A stretch of DNA of 64,000 bases from the NCBI GenBank assembly GCA_022508985.1, contig JAFLUA010000005.1:1-64000 (forward strand). Reading direction: 5' to 3'. Shown here in pieces: positions 17,429 to 25,231 of the stretch. The translations under genes and the position numbers were made by a program. A model generated the notes under the pieces. It did not search any database. It was not told the DNA's origin and saw only the letters and a list, made by a program, of their open reading frames with translations. The DNA comes from Muribaculaceae bacterium (GTDB taxonomy: Bacteria; Bacteroidota; Bacteroidia; Bacteroidales; Muribaculaceae). Within the stretch, counting starts at the first letter, position 1. Every line of letters begins with the position of its first letter.

Positions 17429-18401
17429 AGCCGGCTTCTTGTGTCATTTCTCTATCTTCAGCGATAGTCGAGCCTACGGTGGTGAGTAAATCTCCAACAA
17501 CACCGCCATTCACTCCTATCCTTAGTGCCTTTACTTGGGTTTCATGGCTAAGACGGGCTCTACCTCCTGCAAAACGAATTTGAACAGCTGGGTGCGCGAA
17601 TCGGAATATAGCCACGGTAATTAAAAACTCTTCATCGCTCAACAAGGGTGTATTCTCCAATGGTGTGCCGGGGATCGGGCAAAGGATATTTACCGGTATC
17701 GAGGCCGGTTCTACCTGGCGGAGGGCAATAGCAAGCTCTACTCTCTGACGTCGCGTTTCGCCCATACCTATGATACCACCGGAACACACTTCGAACCCGA
17801 TGCGTTTAGCAGCAGCTATTGTGGCCAATTTATCGGCGTGGGTGTGGGTCGTACACAATTTGTCGAAATAAGATGGCGCCGCCTCGAGGTTGCAATGGTA
17901 GCGATGCACTCCCGAATCCCACAACTGCTGTAACTCAGCTTCGGTGAGGAGCCCAAGTGAAGCACATGTAGATATGTTTTCAGTCTCTTTTACTTCTTTT
18001 AGAAGACTGCACATCTGCGCGAGGGCTTTACCCCTAACCGCTCTGCCACTTGCTACAAGAGAGAAGCGGTTTACACCATTAACAGCGCTGTCGTGAGCGG
18101 CACGACGCACTTCTTCGGCATCAATAAGTTCGTAGGTATGGCACCCGGTGTCGAAATGGGCCGATTGTGCACACCATTTACAGTTCTCGGAGCATCGACC
18201 CGAACGCGCGTTTACTATTGAGCATGAATCAAACTTTTTGGGACAGAACTTCCGGGTAATCTGTTCAGCAGCCTCATACAATGCCTGTTTTCCTTCTGTA
18301 GAATCAATTTCAGATAGTGAATAAAGGGTTTCCTCGTCAAGCGTTATACCTTCCATTACTTGTTTAAGGGCCTCTTCTACCTTTTTTATATCATTTCCCA
18401 T
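17418..18401 (-). CDS. bioB: Biotin synthase, with unusual auxiliary-cluster ligands
   Basis: 327 residues. The radical SAM motif is CSENCKWC (Cys70, Cys74, Cys77). BioB signatures include NRFSLVASGR (about 111-120), NISTCASLGLL with Cys146, RYHCNLEAAPSYFDKL, and EVCSGGIIGMGE with Cys206. The enzyme inserts sulfur into dethiobiotin. Compared with E. coli BioB, positions equivalent to Cys128 and Cys188 are kept (146 and 206), but the Cys97 position appears to be Ser114. Extra cysteines are present at 53, 60 and 170. This resembles BioB variants of anaerobes with a different auxiliary Fe-S cluster. No other biotin genes are adjacent. Confidence 0.93.
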   Translation of the reverse strand: MGNDIKKVEEALKQVMEGITLDEETLYSLSEIDSTEGKQALYEAAEQITRKFCPKKFDSCSIVNARSGRCSENCKWCAQSAHFDTGCHTYELIDAEEVRRAAHDSAVNGVNRFSLVASGRAVRGKALAQMCSLLKEVKETENISTCASLGLLTEAELQQLWDSGVHRYHCNLEAAPSYFDKLCTTHTHADKLATIAAAKRIGFEVCSGGIIGMGETRRQRVELAIALRQVEPASIPVNILCPIPGTPLENTPLLSDEEFLITVAIFRFAHPAVQIRFAGGRARLSHETQVKALRIGVNGGVVGDLLTTVGSTIAEDREMTQEAGYDF

Positions 18402-18462
18402 AATTGTAGATTTATTTGGTGCATAAAATTACTCAAACCGAGCGAATTTGACAAAAAAATAG

Positions 18463-18493
18463 AAAAATGGCACCGGAAATTTTTCCGATGCCA
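18463..18493 (-). terminator. Terminator of the wza-wzc operon
   Basis: In the reverse transcript TGGCATCGGAA (18493-18483) pairs with TTCCGGTGCCA (18478-18468), with one U-G pair and a 4-base loop, followed directly by five U residues (18467-18463). Confidence 0.82.
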
Positions 18494-18509
18494 CTAAACT
18501 AACAACTTC

Positions 18510-20924
18510 TTATTCTTCTTTCGATGACTTGTCTTTCGACACGTAGCCATAGCCATAAACACCGGAGCGACGGCTATAGCTGCCATAACGTCCATAACGT
18601 CCATATTCGCCATAGCGACGATATACATAGCTGTTCGATGCAATGTCGACACCATTGATAACGAGATATACTGCCGAGAACTTGCCATCGTCGATAGCCT
18701 GGTGCAAGATGTTGAGGCTGCTCTTGGTTGAGTATTTCGCTCTCGTTACATATATTTGTAAGTCGGAGTAGCGTAAAATAATCAAGCTATCGGAAATCAC
18801 ACCTATAGGTGCCGAGTCGATAATTACATAATCAAATGAATTACGTAGCTCTTGCATGAGTTTCGCCATATTGGGCGACATCAACAACTCATTAGGATTT
18901 GGCGGAACGGGGCCGGCCGGCAAGATATAAAGGTTGGGATTTTCCTTGCTCTGTATAACAAGCTTGTTGATATCGGTCTCTTGCCCTGAGAGATATGTCG
19001 TAACACCAAGGTGGTTATCAAACCCAAAGCGGCGGGCAAGGAACGGACGGCGGAGGTCCATACCTATTACAAGAGTCTTTTTACCCATCAGAGCGTAAGT
19101 CATAGCAAGGTTTGCCGAGACGAATGTTTTACCTTCACCCGAAATCGACGAGGTGAGCAAGATAACCTTACTTTCAGCACCCGATCGTGTAAACGATATA
19201 TTGTTTCTCAATAATCGGAACAACTCGGCAACGGGGGTAGCAACATTTTCGCCAACAACAATATTGGCGTTTTCTTGGCCCTTCTCGAGTTGGCAAATTT
19301 CGCCTATGACAGGAACTTTGGTCAGACGGCGCAACTCTTCTTGGTCGCTAAATATTGGGAATAACAGTCGGCGTACTAAGATAAGAGCGGCCGGGGCTGC
19401 AAGACCGAGGAGAAACGCTACTGCCAAAATTATCAGTTTGCGAGGCGACACGGGTTTATCTTCGCTCTGCGGATCATCGATAAGACGTGCAGTATTCGTA
19501 GCGAGAGTCTTTTGCAATGCTATTTCTTCGCGACGTTGCAACAAGAAAGTATAGATGTTAACCTTTACCTGTTGCTCGCGGAATATTTCTTGCAAGCCCT
19601 TGTCGATAGTAGGCGTTGAAATAAGTTCGCTGGTGCTCTGTCGTGCAAGTGCGTTTATTGAATTGCGCTGCGTGATTAAGCCTTGCTTTGCTGTAGCGAG
19701 GTTCTGCAATATACGCTCTTTATCGCGCTCAAGGTCGCTACGAAGGTTTACGACAAGCGGATTGTCGAGTGTAGAACTCTGCGACACGCGGTTATATTGC
19801 GACACCTTGCGGTTGTAATCTTCTATAATCTTTGTAATTGTGCTATTTTCAAGCGCTGCCGGCAATGTTTGGTAGATGTCGGCTTGCGATACAACCTTTT
19901 CAATTTCTTGGATAATCTGAATCTCGGCTTCTATGTCGTTTTGTTCTTTTATATACCTGCTTTGCAAGTTAAGATTAAGATTCGACTGTGCCGTGATGTT
20001 GGTCACATTGTGAGCTTGACGATATTCTTGAAGACGGGTCTCTACATCTTTGAGTTCATCAGAGATATTCACGAGACGCTCTATGATAAAGGCTTCGGTC
20101 TGTATTGCCGAGCGATTTTTATCGGCGATAATATCGGCATTATAGAAATCGATAAGCGCGTTTATTATATTTACACCCTTTTCGATTTTGTTAGCGTCAT
20201 AACTAATTCTGATAATTTTATCCGATTTCTCTGCAAACTCGATTTTGATATCTTTCGAAAGCCTCTTTGCTACTTCAAGCGGATTGTTAACGACCGCTAT
20301 CACCGTATTGTCGAATTCCTCGATTTCAGGCACTCGTGTAATGGTAACAGTAGCTTGCGATAGACGCACTTTGGCCGGGAGTGTCACATTCTCATATTCT
20401 TTTTTCTCTTTCTCTTTTTTGAAAGAGGTTTTGGCCGAGATATTGTATTTATCCCCGCCAAGAGGCTCTACCTTGATTTCGATAGGCGCGTCCAAAATAC
20501 GCAAGGAGCCAGAGTCGAGGACTGCTTCTATCGGGTTTTTCTTGTAGATAGGTGGATTGCGAAGAACGCCATCATTGTAATAAGAGTAGGCCAAGTTGAG
20601 AGAGTCGACAATTTTAAGGAGATTGTTTTTCGACTTCATAATCTCAAGCTCGGTCTCGTCAATCATTCGCTTGGTTGAAATCATAGCATCTGACGATCCC
20701 ATCGAGAATGGATTCTCTTCCTGATCAACTTTGAGATAAATCGACGCTTTTACCTGATATAAGGGTGTACGCGATGCTATATATAAGCCACCAAGTATAA
20801 GACAGATAATAACGCTAAGCAGAAACCATTTCCAATTAGCCAAATAAGAGAGAAGCAAACCCGTCGTATCGAATACTTCTTCTTCCTTGTTTTTGTTGTT
20901 TATTTCAATGCTGTCGTTAGCCAT
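18510..20924 (-). CDS. Wzc-like polysaccharide co-polymerase with C-terminal tyrosine autokinase
   Basis: 804 residues. There are two membrane segments (about 30-52 and 500-522). Between them lies a Wzz-type periplasmic domain with long coiled-coil helices (about 260-450). The cytoplasmic BY-kinase domain follows: Walker A SISGEGKTFVSANLA (about 593-607), Walker A' LVIGMDLRRP (about 618-627) and Walker B DYVIIDSAPIG (about 698-708). The tail (about 765-795) is a tyrosine cluster with repeated YGEYGRYGRYGSY, the expected autophosphorylation site. With Wza it controls capsule or exopolysaccharide length and export. It starts 6 bases after wza; no glycosyltransferase genes are nearby. Confidence 0.93.
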   Translation of the reverse strand: MANDSIEINNKNKEEEVFDTTGLLLSYLANWKWFLLSVIICLILGGLYIASRTPLYQVKASIYLKVDQEENPFSMGSSDAMISTKRMIDETELEIMKSKNNLLKIVDSLNLAYSYYNDGVLRNPPIYKKNPIEAVLDSGSLRILDAPIEIKVEPLGGDKYNISAKTSFKKEKEKKEYENVTLPAKVRLSQATVTITRVPEIEEFDNTVIAVVNNPLEVAKRLSKDIKIEFAEKSDKIIRISYDANKIEKGVNIINALIDFYNADIIADKNRSAIQTEAFIIERLVNISDELKDVETRLQEYRQAHNVTNITAQSNLNLNLQSRYIKEQNDIEAEIQIIQEIEKVVSQADIYQTLPAALENSTITKIIEDYNRKVSQYNRVSQSSTLDNPLVVNLRSDLERDKERILQNLATAKQGLITQRNSINALARQSTSELISTPTIDKGLQEIFREQQVKVNIYTFLLQRREEIALQKTLATNTARLIDDPQSEDKPVSPRKLIILAVAFLLGLAAPAALILVRRLLFPIFSDQEELRRLTKVPVIGEICQLEKGQENANIVVGENVATPVAELFRLLRNNISFTRSGAESKVILLTSSISGEGKTFVSANLAMTYALMGKKTLVIGMDLRRPFLARRFGFDNHLGVTTYLSGQETDINKLVIQSKENPNLYILPAGPVPPNPNELLMSPNMAKLMQELRNSFDYVIIDSAPIGVISDSLIILRYSDLQIYVTRAKYSTKSSLNILHQAIDDGKFSAVYLVINGVDIASNSYVYRRYGEYGRYGRYGSYSRRSGVYGYGYVSKDKSSKEE

Positions 20925-20930
20925 AAAGCT

Positions 20931-21779
20931 TTATTTAGAAAGGTTAACTACGCCAATTACCAATGATGCCAGCGATGACATACCGCCTATAATCGAAATC
21001 GTGGCCGACACGGCAGGATTCATTTGCCACGCCGAGTTACGCATTGAGCTATTAGGCTCTACATAAATAAAGTCGTTTTGCTGTAGATTGTAATATGGCG
21101 ATAATAAGAATTCGCTATCGTGGATATTTACCCTATGCACTTCACGTGTGCCGTCGGCATTGGTGCGATAAAGTAGTATATTGTCGCGAGAACCTCTGAT
21201 ACTGAGGTCGCCGGCCATCGATATGGCCTCAAGGAAGGTCATGCGCTCGTTTTTCGACTGGTAAACGCCGGGGTGCGACACTGCGCCCGCCACAACAACG
21301 CGGAAATTCATCAATCGGATATCTACCGCCGGCTTCTCTGTCAGATACTTAGGATATATCGCATTGAGAATAGCCTCTTTAACTTCATTCTTCTTCATAC
21401 CGGCCACTGCGATTTTACCAACTATCGGGAAATCGATAGTGCCGTCGGCATTTACAAGATAGTATTCGGTAGATAGCTCCAAGTGGTTATTGTAAGTATT
21501 TGAGCCGCCCGTCGTTATCTTATTAATTTTCCCATCTTGGTCAATATAATTTCCCTTATTGAATGGAGCTATAGTTGTCATATCAATACCCGTAACCTGA
21601 ATGTTGAGCAGGTCGCCGGCCATAAATACCGGATCGGTAAGATTCTGTGAATTTGCTAATACTTCGGCCGGAATATTTTCGGCATTCACTAAGTAAGGAA
21701 CTTTTTTAGGCGCGCTACAGCTCGACAATAAAGCTGCGCAGGAAATCACAATTGCCAGATTTCGATATAAGCGTCTCAT
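20931..21779 (-). CDS. Wza-like outer-membrane polysaccharide export lipoprotein
   Basis: 282 residues. A lipoprotein signal ends in LLSSC (Cys21). A polysaccharide export (Poly_export) domain spans about 45-150 (DPVFMAGDLLNIQVTGID, GTIDFPIVGKIAVAGMKKNEV) and an SLBB-type beta-grasp domain about 160-250 (RVVVAGAVSHPGVYQS, FLEAISMAGDLSIRGSRDN). A hydrophobic C-terminal helix (about 257-280) replaces the amphipathic pore helix of E. coli Wza. It probably forms the outer-membrane exit channel for the polysaccharide handled by the adjacent Wzc. Confidence 0.92.
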   Translation of the reverse strand: MRRLYRNLAIVISCAALLSSCSAPKKVPYLVNAENIPAEVLANSQNLTDPVFMAGDLLNIQVTGIDMTTIAPFNKGNYIDQDGKINKITTGGSNTYNNHLELSTEYYLVNADGTIDFPIVGKIAVAGMKKNEVKEAILNAIYPKYLTEKPAVDIRLMNFRVVVAGAVSHPGVYQSKNERMTFLEAISMAGDLSIRGSRDNILLYRTNADGTREVHRVNIHDSEFLLSPYYNLQQNDFIYVEPNSSMRNSAWQMNPAVSATISIIGGMSSLASLVIGVVNLSK

Positions 21780-21838
21780 ATATAGGATTATATACTTATT
21801 ACAATGGTTAAAATCAACGTTTAGCGCATAGTAGCGTG

Positions 21839-21869
21839 CAAAGTTAAAAAAAAATCATCAAATGTGCAA
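21839..21869 (-). promoter_or_regulatory. wza-wzc promoter
   Basis: On the reverse strand TTG (21869-21867), 20 bases, TAACTTTG (21846-21839). It fits the consensus and lies just beyond the glmM terminator. The leader is about 55 bases. Confidence 0.7.
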
Positions 21870-21874
21870 CACGC

Positions 21875-21909
21875 AAAAAGAGACGCTTTTAGTAAAAACG
21901 CCCCTTTTT
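21875..21909 (-). terminator. Terminator of the DHH-DUF4827-glmM operon
   Basis: A 16-bp stem with a 3-base loop (21891-21893). Three of the pairs are G-U only when read in the reverse transcript and would be A-C mismatches in the forward one. The 3' arm ends in UUUUU. The strand bias marks it as a leftward terminator for glmM. Confidence 0.82.
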
Positions 21910-21937
21910 GCTATAATTTTTTATATGAGAGTTTGTC

Positions 21938-23323
21938 TTATATGAAAGAATCTATAACACTCTTTATTTTAGCGGCAAGGCCCTCGGCTTCAGTGGCTGT
22001 ATGCGCCTCGGCATAAATGCGGATAATAGGCTCGGTATTCGACTTGCGAAGATGTACCCACGATTCTTCAAAATCAATCTTTACACCATCAATGTCGGAA
22101 ATCTTTTCTGATGCGAATTTTTCTTTAACAGCTTCGAGAATTGCATCTACGTCGATACCGGGGGTGAGCTCAAGTTTCGTTTTATATATTTCGTAAGCAG
22201 GATAGTCTTTTCTCAACTCGCTCACCTTTTTACCCGACTTGGCAAGCAAGGAAAGAAATAATGCGATTCCGACCATAGCATCGCGACCATAGTGAAGTTC
22301 GGGATATATCACTCCTCCATTACCTTCGCCGCCGATTACAGCACCGGTCTCTTTCATCTTTGCCGTGACATTAACTTCGCCTACCGCAGAGCTATTGTAT
22401 TCACATCCGTGAGAAAGGGTTACATCGCGGAGTGCTCGCGAAGAACTCATGTTGCTTACAGTATTTCCGGGCGTGTTTCTTAACACATAATCGGCTATCG
22501 ACACCAAGGTATATTCTTCGCCAAAGAAATTACCGCCATCGGCCACGATGGCAAGTCGATCAACATCAGGATCTACAACAAAGCCTACATCGGCTTTCGT
22601 GTCGCGCACCAACGACGCTATATCGCCAAGATTTTCAGGCAGTGGCTCGGGCGTATGGGCAAAATATCCGGTAGGCTCACAATTCAATTTAACAACCGTC
22701 TTCACACCCAGCGCATTAAGCAACTCAGGCACAATAACGCCGCCAACAGAATTCACCGCATCGACAGCTACGGTAAAGTCGGCTCGACGGATGGCATCAA
22801 CATCAACAAGTGGCAATGCCAACACCTGCTCGATATGTCGGCTAACATAATTCGTATTCCGGTGAACATGTCCGAGCTCATGCACGGTTGCAAAATTAAA
22901 ATCTTCGTTTTCAACAATTCTCAACACCTCGGCACCTTCGGCAGCATTTAAGAACTCACCGCGTTCGTTGAGCATTTTGAGGGCATTCCATTGTATCGGG
23001 TTGTGCGAGGCCGTCAAAATCAGACCGCCGCAAGCATCCTCGCCAGTTACAGCCAACTCCGTCGTTGGAGTCGAGGCCAAATCAATATCAACCACGTCAA
23101 AGCCCATACCTATAAGTGTCGATATCACAAGGTTTTTCACCATCTCTCCAGAGAGCCTTGCATCACGACCAACTACGATGGTGCGGTTCTTCTTGCTTGT
23201 TGTTTTGTCGATAAATGTGGCATATGCTGCTGTAAATTTCACCACATCAAGAGGGGTGAGGCCTTCGCCCGCCGGTCCTCCTATGGTGCCGCGTATGCCC
23301 GATATAGATTTTATGAGAGCCAT
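21938..23323 (-). CDS. glmM: Phosphoglucosamine mutase-type hexose phosphomutase
   Basis: 461 residues from the ATG at 23323 (MALIKSISGIRGTIGG). An upstream in-frame start at 23377 would overlap the DUF4827 gene and adds unrelated residues. The phosphoserine loop is LILTASHNPIQWNALK (Ser about residue 101), the metal loop DPDVDRLAIV, and the sugar-binding and phosphate-binding loops GEGNGGVIYPE and RKSNTEPIIRIYAE. It is assigned as GlmM-like (glucosamine-6-P to glucosamine-1-P for peptidoglycan and LPS), but the alpha-D-phosphohexomutase family also includes phosphomannomutases. It is the last gene of a three-gene unit. Confidence 0.87.
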   Translation of the reverse strand: MALIKSISGIRGTIGGPAGEGLTPLDVVKFTAAYATFIDKTTSKKNRTIVVGRDARLSGEMVKNLVISTLIGMGFDVVDIDLASTPTTELAVTGEDACGGLILTASHNPIQWNALKMLNERGEFLNAAEGAEVLRIVENEDFNFATVHELGHVHRNTNYVSRHIEQVLALPLVDVDAIRRADFTVAVDAVNSVGGVIVPELLNALGVKTVVKLNCEPTGYFAHTPEPLPENLGDIASLVRDTKADVGFVVDPDVDRLAIVADGGNFFGEEYTLVSIADYVLRNTPGNTVSNMSSSRALRDVTLSHGCEYNSSAVGEVNVTAKMKETGAVIGGEGNGGVIYPELHYGRDAMVGIALFLSLLAKSGKKVSELRKDYPAYEIYKTKLELTPGIDVDAILEAVKEKFASEKISDIDGVKIDFEESWVHLRKSNTEPIIRIYAEAHTATEAEGLAAKIKSVIDSFI

Positions 23324-23360
23324 TTTATATGATAATTTTATTCTTCTAAAAGTGTAAACG

Positions 23361-23924
23361 CTATCGACGTCGCTCAAATGTTAGATGCCACAGATAAGGC
23401 AACACATCGGTCTGCTCCGACGTAGGCCCCATCTGAGATTTAACTACGAGGTTAACCTCACAATCGACAGGCAAAAGCGACAATGGATATTGTACGCCAT
23501 AGCCCCACATATACGACGATTCTATCTGGAAGTTACTGTATCTAAACCAACAAGCGCCGAGAGTGAGATTATTACCCTCGCCATTAGGCAGCTTGCCCTC
23601 TTTATACATCGACAACATATAACGAGTGTAGCGGAAATAGATCTGCTCGTTGTACTGCACTTTATTGCCCGGCGTGCCCGGATTGATAACCTGCATATAA
23701 AGCATACCGTCATTGTCGATACGATAATACGGCGCATTAGGCCCATATTCAAATATGGTATCGGCAGGTATTTCAAGAATAACTTTGTTGTCGCTCAAAA
23801 AATTATTCACATAAGCATCTTCTTCACTGAGTAGCTCGGCATACGATTTTGTATCTTCGCAAGAAATTGAGAACACAGCAAATACAATAGTTACAAGCGC
23901 AATTACGATGCTATTTTTTTTCAT
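23361..23924 (-). CDS. DUF4827 lipoprotein
   Basis: 187 residues. A lipoprotein signal peptide ends FSISC (Cys22). The mature part has features of the Bacteroidales DUF4827 family: KSYAELLSEEDAYVNNFL, a FKBP-like strand pattern (VQYNEQIYFRYTRYML), CWFRYSNFQIESSYMWG and VNLVVKSQMGPT. The fold is thought to resemble FKBP-type prolyl isomerases, but no catalytic residues can be confirmed and the function is unknown. It lies two bases after the DHH phosphoesterase gene and 37 bases before glmM. Confidence 0.82.
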   Translation of the reverse strand: MKKNSIVIALVTIVFAVFSISCEDTKSYAELLSEEDAYVNNFLSDNKVILEIPADTIFEYGPNAPYYRIDNDGMLYMQVINPGTPGNKVQYNEQIYFRYTRYMLSMYKEGKLPNGEGNNLTLGACWFRYSNFQIESSYMWGYGVQYPLSLLPVDCEVNLVVKSQMGPTSEQTDVLPYLWHLTFERRR

Positions 23925-23926
23925 AT

Positions 23927-24955
23927 TTATTTGATATATCGTTTTTTATTTTCTTTCAAAATAGAGCGGAAAAGCTCGGCGGCATCTTCGAGGCTTCCAT
24001 AGTATTCCCCGCCGGCGGCATTGAGGTGACCTCCGCCTCCATAATATTGGCTACACAGCTCATTAACAGGAAAATCACCAACACTACGCATCGATATTTT
24101 TATCATATCGGCTTCTTGCCTCATAAAACAACTGTAGACGATGCCCGGTATTGAGAGCGGTTTATTTACAAGCCCTTCCGTATCGCCTTTGGTGTAGTGA
24201 TAGCGATTCAACTCATCGCGCGATAGTGTTATCAGCGCGGCGCATTCGTCTTTATACACTTCCATTTTGTTAAGAAGCGCATAAGAGTTGAGGCGCAGAC
24301 AATTGGCCGAGAAGGTCGCGAACAACTGTCGGTATAATTTTTCTTTATCCGCACCTTTGCGTATCAACTCCGCCACCACGACATACATATCGGGGTCATC
24401 GCAGTTGTACGAAAAATTGCCCGTATCGGTCATCATACCGGCAAGGACACACTCTGCCGCTTTCTTGTCGATGAGATTAAAAAACTCCAAGCGACACAAA
24501 AAACGAAAAAAGAGATAAGCCGTAGCAGCGACCTCGGGATGCGAGATTATTACATCGGCTTCGATGTTGGGGTTTAGATGATGGTCGATAAGTATTTTAT
24601 GAGCCTTAGAGTCGCATAGTGCTTTTTCGAGTCGGCCACATCGCTTTGGCTCATTGAAATCGAGACACAAAATAAGATCGGCATCGGTGAGCAGTTTCAC
24701 CGCAAAATCATAATACTTTGTGGCATCGACAATATCGATTGCACCGGGCAAATCACGCAGATTAAACAGATGCGAATCTGGTATTACCGTGCGTATGTCT
24801 TTTCCTATCGCCGAAAAAACGTGCGTGGCTGCCAAACAAGACCCTATAGCATCGCCATCAGGTGCCGTATGGCATATAGCCACTATGTGCTCGGCTTGCT
24901 CTATAAGGCCCTTAGCCTTTACTATTGCCTTTTCGTCGATTATTCTTGATATCAT
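23927..24955 (-). CDS. DHH/DHHA1 phosphoesterase (NrnA-like)
   Basis: 342 residues from the ATG at 24955. A TTG 21 bases upstream lies inside the -7 box and is not a plausible start. DHH domain motifs: CHTAPDGDAIGSCLAA (about 28-43), DLILCLDFN, and ILIDHHLNPN (about 130-139). The C-terminal DHHA1 domain ends with the glycine-rich substrate loop YYGGGGHLNAAGG. Homologues (NrnA) degrade oligoribonucleotides and dephosphorylate 3'-phosphoadenosine 5'-phosphate with Mn2+; which activity applies here is not visible. It is the first gene of the operon. Confidence 0.9.
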   Translation of the reverse strand: MISRIIDEKAIVKAKGLIEQAEHIVAICHTAPDGDAIGSCLAATHVFSAIGKDIRTVIPDSHLFNLRDLPGAIDIVDATKYYDFAVKLLTDADLILCLDFNEPKRCGRLEKALCDSKAHKILIDHHLNPNIEADVIISHPEVAATAYLFFRFLCRLEFFNLIDKKAAECVLAGMMTDTGNFSYNCDDPDMYVVVAELIRKGADKEKLYRQLFATFSANCLRLNSYALLNKMEVYKDECAALITLSRDELNRYHYTKGDTEGLVNKPLSIPGIVYSCFMRQEADMIKISMRSVGDFPVNELCSQYYGGGGHLNAAGGEYYGSLEDAAELFRSILKENKKRYIK

Positions 24956-24973
24956 AGAAAAATATTTATCTTG

Positions 24974-24981
24974 CAAATTTA
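24974..24981 (-). promoter_or_regulatory. -7 box of the DHH-DUF4827-glmM operon
   Basis: On the reverse strand 24981-24974 is TAAATTTG, a perfect TAnnTTTG. It fixes the start codon at 24955 with a very short leader of about 15 bases. No clear -33 box. Confidence 0.6.
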
Positions 24982-25127
24982 CGAAAATTGAGCGAAGAGA
25001 CGTACCGCATGATAAAATTCTTCGCCTCTTTTTAAGATTTCTTAAGAATCGACAGGCCTATTCTAAGCATAAACTTGCAACTTTTGCTACTCGCGATTCT
25101 CCTCTCCTCTATGCCCTCTACAAAAAA

Positions 25128-25165
25128 GTGCATTTTTTTGAAATTTTATTGCAAAAAACATGCAC
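25128..25165. repeat. Inverted repeat upstream of the purH promoter
   Basis: GTGCATTTTTTTG (25128-25140) pairs with CAAAAAACATGCAC (25152-25165), broken only by one bulged C, around an 11-base AT loop. It ends about 30 bases before the purH -7 box, so it could be an operator or a promoter-proximal cruciform. A 10-base palindrome TTCTTAAGAA lies at 25039-25048 in the same divergent region. Confidence 0.45.
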
Positions 25166-25195
25166 ATTAGTAAAAAGAAATCGTTTATTTTTTCG

Positions 25196-25203
25196 TAATT
25201 TTG
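25196..25203 (+). promoter_or_regulatory. purH -7 box
   Basis: TAATTTTG matches the consensus. The -33 region is AAAAAG-like and not recognisable, which would suit an activator- or repressor-controlled promoter. The leader is about 25 bases. Confidence 0.55.
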
Positions 25204-25231
25204 CAGAACAATAGATACCACTCCAAATCTC

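Noticed and set aside
19683-20363. 226-codon forward frame antisense to wzc
   Set aside because: Shadow of a long coding region, low-complexity hydrophobic translation.
24956-24976. TTG start for the DHH phosphoesterase
   Set aside because: The TTG sits within the -7 box, so it would not be transcribed; the ATG at 24955 fits the family N-terminus.
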